The notes under the pieces: model-generated
Databases searched by the model: none
The model's input: the letters and a program-made list of their open reading frames with translations, nothing else
Told to the model about the DNA's origin: nothing
Source of the DNA: JALYXI01 sp963795835
GTDB taxonomy: Bacteria; Acidobacteriota; Terriglobia; Bryobacterales; Bryobacteraceae
Assembly: GCA_963795835.1 (NCBI GenBank)
Contig: CAWCJC010000007.1
Location: 248,001-312,000 of the forward strand
DNA length: 64,000 bases
Direction: 5' to 3'
Translations under genes and position numbers: made by a program
Shown: piece after piece, positions 58,408 through 64,000 of the stretch
Position numbering within the stretch: the first letter of the stretch is position 1
How the letters are laid out: the number at the start of each line of letters is the position of its first letter

Positions 58408-58594
58408 TGGGTTGGGGTTCCTTTTCGGCTTAGGTATAGCAGTGGGGATTTGAGTTACGCGATGCCTGGAACGGAAAACACTTTTAGATCAAGGGAAATT
58501 ATTTCTTGCGTTTCTGTGACCGGCCGAAACTCTGGAGCAGGAATAATTCGGGCCTGCGAGGTATCTCTCTTGCAGGAGGCGGTTCCGATTAGCG

Positions 58595-59479
58595 ATGCCG
58601 ACCGCAAGACAGACTATCACGCGACCCGCTGAGAGCGGAGTGGTTCGTGTCTGGCCTAACGAAGTGGAAAAGAGTAAGTCTATGGTGAGCCGGTTTGAGT
58701 TGACTCACCATCGTGTGGACCAGCCGGGGGAGTTGAGGGAGACGGTGTCGGGCTATCGAGCCTGCCTTACGCTGAACGGCCCAGTCACTGTGGCTTGGAA
58801 GAGCGCGGGCCGCGAGGACCGGCGCGAGTTGCTTGCGGGGGATTTGTGTACGGAATCCCCAGGCCGTTTTCGCTGGGTTCGCTGGGATGCGCCTCTGGAC
58901 TTTTTGCGTCTTGAAATCTCACCCCGCATGATGGCAGAAGCGATCGGGGAGAACGCGGCTCGAAAGGGGGCGGCAATCATTTCACATCGCGGTGTGCGGG
59001 ATGCCAATCTTTCAACGCTGATGCAAATGCTCTATGCAGCGGCAAAGCCGATTGCTGGCCACAGGCTGTTCTGTGAGCAACTGGGCCGCACGCTGGCGAC
59101 CTACTTGTACGAACGCTATCGAGCGGGCCAAGCGAGCGGCCGCGCCGCTACCTGCCTTCCTGGCAAACTCTTGCAAAAGGTCCTGGCCTATATCGATGAG
59201 CGGATCGCGGAGCCCATCGGCGTGAAGGAACTGGCGGCGCATGCCGGGATGAGCCACTTCTATTTCTCCAGGCTCTTTCGGAACACGGTGGGGCGGAGCC
59301 CAGCGCAATATGTGCTGGACCGCCGGATGGATCGCGCGAAGGAACTGCTCGGCGATGCAACCCTGAGCTTGGCAGACGTGGCGCGCCGCACTGGCTTTGC
59401 CAGCGTGAGCTCTTTTGCTTCCGCCTTCCAAGCCCGCAACGGGAACACGCCCTCGCGTTACCGGCGTTTCTTACCATAA
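58595..59479 (+). CDS. AraC family transcriptional regulator
   Basis: A 294-aa regulator with an N-terminal cupin-like sensing region (about 40-120) and a C-terminal double helix-turn-helix (about 190-290). The family signature is clear: LAAHAGMSHFYFSRLFRNTVGRSPAQYVLDRRMDRAKELL ends the first helix-turn-helix, and LSLADVARRTGFASVSSFASAFQ forms the second. AGGAGG lies 15 bases before the ATG; an internal ATG at 58682 is a shorter alternative. It lies just upstream of a diheme peroxidase-like gene, a candidate target. Confidence 0.9.
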   Translation: MPTARQTITRPAESGVVRVWPNEVEKSKSMVSRFELTHHRVDQPGELRETVSGYRACLTLNGPVTVAWKSAGREDRRELLAGDLCTESPGRFRWVRWDAPLDFLRLEISPRMMAEAIGENAARKGAAIISHRGVRDANLSTLMQMLYAAAKPIAGHRLFCEQLGRTLATYLYERYRAGQASGRAATCLPGKLLQKVLAYIDERIAEPIGVKELAAHAGMSHFYFSRLFRNTVGRSPAQYVLDRRMDRAKELLGDATLSLADVARRTGFASVSSFASAFQARNGNTPSRYRRFLP

Positions 59480-59698
59480 CCCGGCAACAACGCCGACTTA
59501 GAAAATCCTGCCTTATTTCCTACAAACGTGCTGTAAAAACGCGCGTTCTTTTCGAAATTTGTGATTTGTGCCAAGAATCGCGGCGAAGGTAGTAACTGAC
59601 TGCTGTGAGGAGATCCGATCACCCACGCAATCGTTTTTATCACTTAATCGTTTCTTTCTCAAATCGTGCCGCATGACTTATTCAAGGAGAACCAAATC

Positions 59699-61888
59699 AT
59701 GAATACAACGACCGAGTTTTGCCGTCGCGGATTTAGCCGCGGGGCCTCGGTGATTTCCCTTTGCCTCATTTGGGCCGGAACCGCTGCGGCCCAAAACGAC
59801 TCCGCCGCGCTACGGGATTTCATTAGCAGGCAAGTCGGGGGGCTTAAGAACCTGACGGTTCCCGCGACCAACGCCGCAATCCCCGTACCGACCCAGGCGG
59901 ATGGCACCGTGAATCCGCGTTACCAGACAACCGAGGCGAAACGGTACCTGGGCAAGTTGCTCTTTCACGACCCAGTCCGGACCGCGCGAATCAACATCAA
60001 TCAAGGCCAGCCTGTGGACCTACCCGCGGGGACGGCGTTTGGCGGAACCGTGAGCGCCACCGACTTGAATGTCCAGGCAATCGTTAATGCCACCCGGCAG
60101 ACAGGATCGTGCGGCAGTTGCCATATCGGCGAAGCGGCCGGCAAGGCTGGTCAGGTGCTGAACTTCAATGTGGGCGGAGAGGGCCGTGGTTACACCGACG
60201 AAAAAGGCAACTTCGTGCCCCGGCGGCGTCCTCAGGCGATCCTCACCAAACAACGCACGGCGCCTCTTTTTGCCGGGGATGCGCTGGTGGATGCACTACC
60301 GACGCTGAGTGACGTTGACATGGTGAACGGCCAAAAAGTGGTCAACACGCCGTCCTCTTTCTATCACACGCCTAACCCTTCGGCGCTGATTGCGACTGGC
60401 CGGCTGGACGAGTTGGATAGCGTAGGACGCGAATCTCCCTCAATGATCGGCTTCGCGTTTAACAACCGTCTTCTCTTGGGCGGCTTTGCGGGCGAGAATC
60501 CATCCGCCCCGGGATCGCTGAACCCGTTCAATGACCCGGCCGGGGAAAATCTGACGCTGCTCCTCCTGGATGCTCATCGGATGTTGAGTTTTGAATCCGC
60601 TGAGATTCTGAAGGTTCCTGCATTTGTGAAGCTATTCCGCGATGCGTTCCCGACGGAAGCCGTTCAGGCTGACACCGCGAAAGACATGACGATTCTTGTG
60701 AACGACCAGACCGTGTTCCGCGCTACTTCTACCTTTCTGCGCACGATGGTGACGCGCAACACGCCGTTCGACCGCTTTCTGGCTGGGGACGACCGGGCGT
60801 TAACCGCGGCACAGCGGCGTGGCGCGCAACTCTTCTTCACCCCGGCGGCGAACGGTGCCCGCGGGGCGGGTTGCGTTACTTGCCACAGCGGCCCGATGCT
60901 GAATAAGCAGTCCAACGATCCGGACGTAGCGGGTGTGGGAGCGCTGGTTGCAGAGAACTTCGTGAACATAGGGATCGGCGATCACCCGGTGCAGGCGTTG
61001 AATGCCTTGGCGCGGGGCAAGCTGGACCCCAACAAGCTTGGGGCTGACGGCTTTCCTTATCACGCAGAGGACACCGGGCGCCAGGAGATCTCGCAAAATC
61101 CGAACGATGCGTTCAAGTTCCGCAGCTTAACCCTGCGTCAACTGAAAGACGGCCGGACTTTCATGCACAACGGCTCATTCACCACAATCCGCAATGTAGT
61201 GGCATATTTCAATGCGGGTGTGGCGCAAGATCCGACGGCGGGAGCAGCCGCCACGCTGGATGCGCGATTCACGAATCCGCGTGGACCGGGCTTCCCTACA
61301 GGCCTCGGACTAACCGAGCAGCAGGTCAACGATCTCGCGGACTTCCTTGACAACGGTTTGTACGACCCCGCTGTGGTCAAGTTCGATCCGCTGTCCAGTA
61401 CCGATACGTTCCAGCCGAACGAGCGGGACCTAACGTACTCGAAGTATCGCCTAGACTTGGCTGCCCTGGGGGCCAAGGACGGACTGATGCCCAGTGGTCT
61501 TGCCATCGACGACAACGATCCGCTGGCAAGGCGAGACCAGGGTCTGGAGTTCCTCAATGTTACAGCGCAGATCGAGGTGAAAAAGGGCCAGCCCGTACAA
61601 GGGGGCGGGTCGCGAATCGACCGGCTTCGGCTGACCAACACGGGTGCGACACCGGTGGATACTCACCTGCTGGTTGTGGTGCGAGGCTTGCCGGCAAATG
61701 TCACTCTGCAGAACGCCAGCGGCACGACGAAAGCGGGCGATCCATACCTTCGGGTTTTCCTGAAAGGGGGACTTATGGAACCGGACACCAGCATTCGCCG
61801 GCAGCTGATTTTTACGGGCCAAGGCGGCAATTCGGCAACGCCCTTGTCCTATACTCTGGAGTTTCTCTCAGGGCAGGGCCAGCCGTAG
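59699..61888 (+). CDS. Diheme cytochrome c peroxidase-like protein, secreted
   Basis: A 729-aa exported protein (signal peptide about 1-31). AAGGAG 8 bases before the ATG at 59699 sets the start, against an in-frame ATG 33 bases upstream. Two heme c sites are CGSCH (Cys138-His142) and CVTCH (Cys392-His396). LGKLLFHDP and FRSLTLRQLKDGRTFMHNG are typical of the MauG/cytochrome c peroxidase family, and a C-terminal beta domain (about 610-725) is added. It is about twice the size of a standard peroxidase. Oxidation chemistry is likely; the substrate is unknown. Terminated by a hairpin at 61923. Confidence 0.88.
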   Translation: MNTTTEFCRRGFSRGASVISLCLIWAGTAAAQNDSAALRDFISRQVGGLKNLTVPATNAAIPVPTQADGTVNPRYQTTEAKRYLGKLLFHDPVRTARININQGQPVDLPAGTAFGGTVSATDLNVQAIVNATRQTGSCGSCHIGEAAGKAGQVLNFNVGGEGRGYTDEKGNFVPRRRPQAILTKQRTAPLFAGDALVDALPTLSDVDMVNGQKVVNTPSSFYHTPNPSALIATGRLDELDSVGRESPSMIGFAFNNRLLLGGFAGENPSAPGSLNPFNDPAGENLTLLLLDAHRMLSFESAEILKVPAFVKLFRDAFPTEAVQADTAKDMTILVNDQTVFRATSTFLRTMVTRNTPFDRFLAGDDRALTAAQRRGAQLFFTPAANGARGAGCVTCHSGPMLNKQSNDPDVAGVGALVAENFVNIGIGDHPVQALNALARGKLDPNKLGADGFPYHAEDTGRQEISQNPNDAFKFRSLTLRQLKDGRTFMHNGSFTTIRNVVAYFNAGVAQDPTAGAAATLDARFTNPRGPGFPTGLGLTEQQVNDLADFLDNGLYDPAVVKFDPLSSTDTFQPNERDLTYSKYRLDLAALGAKDGLMPSGLAIDDNDPLARRDQGLEFLNVTAQIEVKKGQPVQGGGSRIDRLRLTNTGATPVDTHLLVVVRGLPANVTLQNASGTTKAGDPYLRVFLKGGLMEPDTSIRRQLIFTGQGGNSATPLSYTLEFLSGQGQP

Positions 61889-61922
61889 ACCGCGGGTTGT
61901 GACTTTAATCTGAGTTGTGTTC

Positions 61923-61952
61923 GAGGCGCTCTCCGGGGCGCCTCTTTCTTTT
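61923..61952 (+). terminator. Rho-independent terminator after the diheme protein
   Basis: Arms GAGGCGC (61923-61929) and GCGCCTC (61938-61944) around TCTCCGGG, followed by TTTCTTTT. It lies 35 bases after the stop of the diheme peroxidase-like gene. Confidence 0.85.
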
Positions 61953-62047
61953 GATCGCCTGATCAGCGGGCTCCGAAGTTCTGATTGGAGTCTGGCTCAC
62001 GTGAAGGGATCCTCCGCGGGAATCTTCTCCAAAAAGTGGAAGCTTAA

Positions 62048-62890
62048 TTAGGGCGCAAGGGCAATCCGCTCGCGGCATTTCTTCAACAGGTCTATCTGAG
62101 TACTTCGATCGGCCAATGCTTGTGGGAGCGACTGAACCTTATTGCCTGAGATAAAAATTCCCGTTTGGCTTCCCCACTCTTTCGAGAATCCGGCATCGAA
62201 GATTTTCCGTGCGCCTTTCTCGGGTCCGGGGAGCGCCCAATAGAAAAGCCGCATCCAGAGTGGCGTTCCCGCGCCTTTCGTCAGTCCGGTTTTATTGGGA
62301 CCCGGATCAGCGGTCCGGATCAGGATTTTGTCGTCGCTTAGGTCGGGCGCAAGGGCCGCGGTGATCACGTTCAGAGCCTCCTTGCTATTCACATAAGGCC
62401 CATAGAGCTTCTTAAAAACGGCCGGTTTTATCAGATCGTTAAAATCCAGAGTCTTTGCGCCAAGCGCCAGACCTGCCGAGGTGCTGACGATCATGGCACC
62501 GCCTGCCTTCTTCAGCGCGGGCCTGAGAAGATCAATGAGCTGAAGCGGCGCCAGGGTGTTAACTTCAAAATGTAGTTCATTCTGGTGCCCGGAAAACTGC
62601 AGACTTTCGGTGAGCACACCCGCGTTATTGAAGAGGTAATTGATTGACGGATGTTTTTCCAGAAGCTCCGCTGCAAGTCTCTTGATATCGGAATGACTGG
62701 CGAGGTCGACGGCATAAGTGCCCTCCACTGCCCCGGGAAACTGTCCATTCAGTTGGGCTGCCAGCGCCTGTGACTTCTGCAGATTCCTATCCACCAGGAC
62801 TAACCCGACCTTTTCCGCAGCTATCAATTTGCAAAGCTCGGACCCAAGCCCGCCCGAGGCTCCCGTGACAACAGCTATTCGCTTTGGCAT
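62048..62890 (-). CDS. Short-chain dehydrogenase/reductase
   Basis: A 280-aa NAD(P)-dependent SDR. Cofactor motif TGASGGLG (9-16), NNAG (88-91), catalytic Ser at 136/138 (VSTSAGLALG), Tyr166 and Lys170 (YVNSK). An Asp in VLVDRN after strand two suggests NAD(H) preference. The C-terminal part resembles retinol-dehydrogenase-like SDRs, ending in a basic helix. Single gene, divergent from the enolase-superfamily gene; substrate not identifiable. Confidence 0.88.
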   Translation of the reverse strand: MPKRIAVVTGASGGLGSELCKLIAAEKVGLVLVDRNLQKSQALAAQLNGQFPGAVEGTYAVDLASHSDIKRLAAELLEKHPSINYLFNNAGVLTESLQFSGHQNELHFEVNTLAPLQLIDLLRPALKKAGGAMIVSTSAGLALGAKTLDFNDLIKPAVFKKLYGPYVNSKEALNVITAALAPDLSDDKILIRTADPGPNKTGLTKGAGTPLWMRLFYWALPGPEKGARKIFDAGFSKEWGSQTGIFISGNKVQSLPQALADRSTQIDLLKKCRERIALAP

Positions 62891-63134
62891 TGACTCTCGC
62901 TCCTGGCTTCCTAAAACAGTGGCAGTGAATGGTGATCGCTCAGTGCCCCTGGTTTAAATGTAGCTTGTGACGCGGCTAACGATCATATCGGCCTTAGCCA
63001 ATTTCTTATCGAATCCCGTCAATCGGGCAGTCGTTCGTCTGGGCGTTGCATTACCGGATGGGTTGATATAACCTCGCAACTGAAATCCATCCGATGACCT
63101 ACCACAGAGAAGTCTTCCGACCGCCTGGGAGAGC

Positions 63135-64000
63135 ATGATCGCGCATCGAAGAGCGAAGCTACTGAATCGTCTGGCCCCGCAAGTTGCCGTCGCGGGAAAG
63201 CCGGAGGCGCTGGACATCACGGAAATCCGCCACTTCCCTGTGCGCGAGCCGGTATCGGGCAATCGTTATTCGGTCCTCAAAGTCGCGACCCGATCCGGAC
63301 TGATCGGATGGGGTGAGTGCGGTCACAATGCAATCGCGGATCTGGAGGCGCTGCAGGCGGCATGGATAGGCAGGCCCGCATACGCCTACGCTACGATTCC
63401 GTCTTCCCTGCCGTTTGGAGCCGCGCTGGACATGGCTCTTTTGGATATCCTCGGCAAAGCAGCAAAGGCTCCGGTTTACCGGATCCTGGGCGGGCCTACG
63501 CGGAACAAGATCAGAGCGTACAGTTCGCCCACTCACCAGCAGTTTCCGGTGGCGGTGATTGAAGTTCCCGCGCCCGCCTCGCGAAACCAGGGCAAGGCTT
63601 ATCAGAACCGCATTCTGGAACTGATCGCCCGGGTTCCGGCCGAAGGAGACTTCATCCTGGCCGGCAACGGTGTTCTGACTCCGGGAGACGCGGCCTCCGT
63701 CGCGGCAACCGTGGAAGCGAAACATCCGTTGTGGTTCGATGAACCCTGTTCTCATTCGAATCTCGACGCGCTGCGAAAAGTATCCGGTGAGACGGTGGTG
63801 CCGCTGGGATTCGGCCGGGGCATCGACGACGCCGGTGTGTTTCAAGCATTGCTGCGCGAAGGCCTGATCGATCTGGTGCGCCCGGACATCGGCCTGTTTG
63901 GAATTAGTGGAGTGCGGCGCATTGCCGCCCTTGCGGAGCCTTACTATGTGGCGGTTGCGCCGCGGCATGAGGGCGGGCCGATCGGTACGGCAGCGGCGCT
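63135..64000 (+). CDS. Enolase-superfamily (mandelate racemase/muconate lactonizing-like) protein, 3'-truncated by window edge
   Basis: The frame is open from the ATG at 63135 to the window end (288+ codons). Fold features: N-terminal capping domain (ITEIRHFPVREPVSGNRY), DMALLDILGKAAKAPVYRILGG, and the barrel with LWFDEPC and LVRPDIGLFGISGVRRIAALA. Only one of the three metal ligands is evident (Glu203 in FDEP). The first, expected as DxNG, reads AGNG, and the third, expected as a GE pair, reads GFGR. The catalytic KxK is also not seen. So the protein has the fold but probably not the chemistry, or a changed one. Confidence 0.75.
   Translation, partial: MIAHRRAKLLNRLAPQVAVAGKPEALDITEIRHFPVREPVSGNRYSVLKVATRSGLIGWGECGHNAIADLEALQAAWIGRPAYAYATIPSSLPFGAALDMALLDILGKAAKAPVYRILGGPTRNKIRAYSSPTHQQFPVAVIEVPAPASRNQGKAYQNRILELIARVPAEGDFILAGNGVLTPGDAASVAATVEAKHPLWFDEPCSHSNLDALRKVSGETVVPLGFGRGIDDAGVFQALLREGLIDLVRPDIGLFGISGVRRIAALAEPYYVAVAPRHEGGPIGTAAA

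Noticed and set aside
58408..58594. Small gene between the paralogous-family gene and AraC
   Set aside because: No open frame with a plausible start and composition; treated as intergenic.
1..64000. tRNA, rRNA, CRISPR array, insertion sequence or prophage
   Set aside because: No cloverleaf-like segments, direct repeat-spacer pattern, transposase, integrase or phage structural genes were seen on either strand.

Overview
The window looks like a chromosomal segment of a GC-rich soil or sediment Acidobacteriota member of the Bryobacterales / Candidatus Solibacter type. The evidence is the gene content. There are long TonB-dependent receptors with an N-terminal carboxypeptidase-regulatory domain, paired DUF1549/DUF1553 and DUF1501 genes, several FG-GAP + ASPIC/UnbV (CRTAC1) proteins, a VWFA-related protein of the acidobacterial type, and many Tat-type 'RREF' leaders. 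No rRNA, tRNA, CRISPR array, insertion sequence or phage module was found, and no gene-free stretch exceeds 300 bases.

Layout. (1) 1-6731, plus strand: a translationally coupled run of a gliding-type ABC exporter (ATPase, permease, GldG-like, DUF4340), then nicotinate phosphoribosyltransferase, a nicotinamidase-like hydrolase and ribose-5-phosphate isomerase A. (2) 6777-10338: a TonB-dependent receptor and a small membrane protein. (3) 10402-17639: two tandem DUF1549/DUF1553 + DUF1501 modules, then a 590-aa multi-spanning membrane protein. (4) 19406-23055, minus: phosphoglucomutase, a free-standing B12-binding domain and a NYN-LOTUS protein; phosphomannomutase diverges from them. (5) 24580-28861: MsrB with a preceding hypothetical gene, Hpt, a sulfatase, a metallopeptidase-like secreted protein and a DUF1801-like protein. 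(6) 28865-32861, minus: prmA, moeA, moaC, moaB/mog and a VWFA-like gene in one run. (7) 32872-38846: an aldolase-like gene, a serine beta-lactamase-fold hydrolase, a PQQ dehydrogenase with its diheme cytochrome c, and an M28 peptidase. (8) 38916-55356: a coupled TPR / FG-GAP-UnbV operon facing a TonB receptor, which diverges from a third FG-GAP-UnbV gene followed by GH36 alpha-galactosidase; GH42 beta-galactosidase converges on it. (9) 55433-64000: a Tat alkaline-phosphatase-fold protein with an unknown partner, a paralogous acidobacterial family protein, an AraC regulator, a diheme peroxidase-like protein, an SDR and a truncated, ligand-poor enolase-superfamily protein.

An important quality point is that 15 genes are broken by 18 single-base frame changes. 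Seventeen behave as one extra base and one as a missing base, while the protein is otherwise well conserved on both sides. I treat these as intact genes with probable sequence errors, give the full spans, and note each break. Reading across them recovers parts that ordinary gene calling would lose: 73 residues of the membrane protein, the catalytic cysteine and signal peptide of MsrB, and the C-terminus of the sulfatase.
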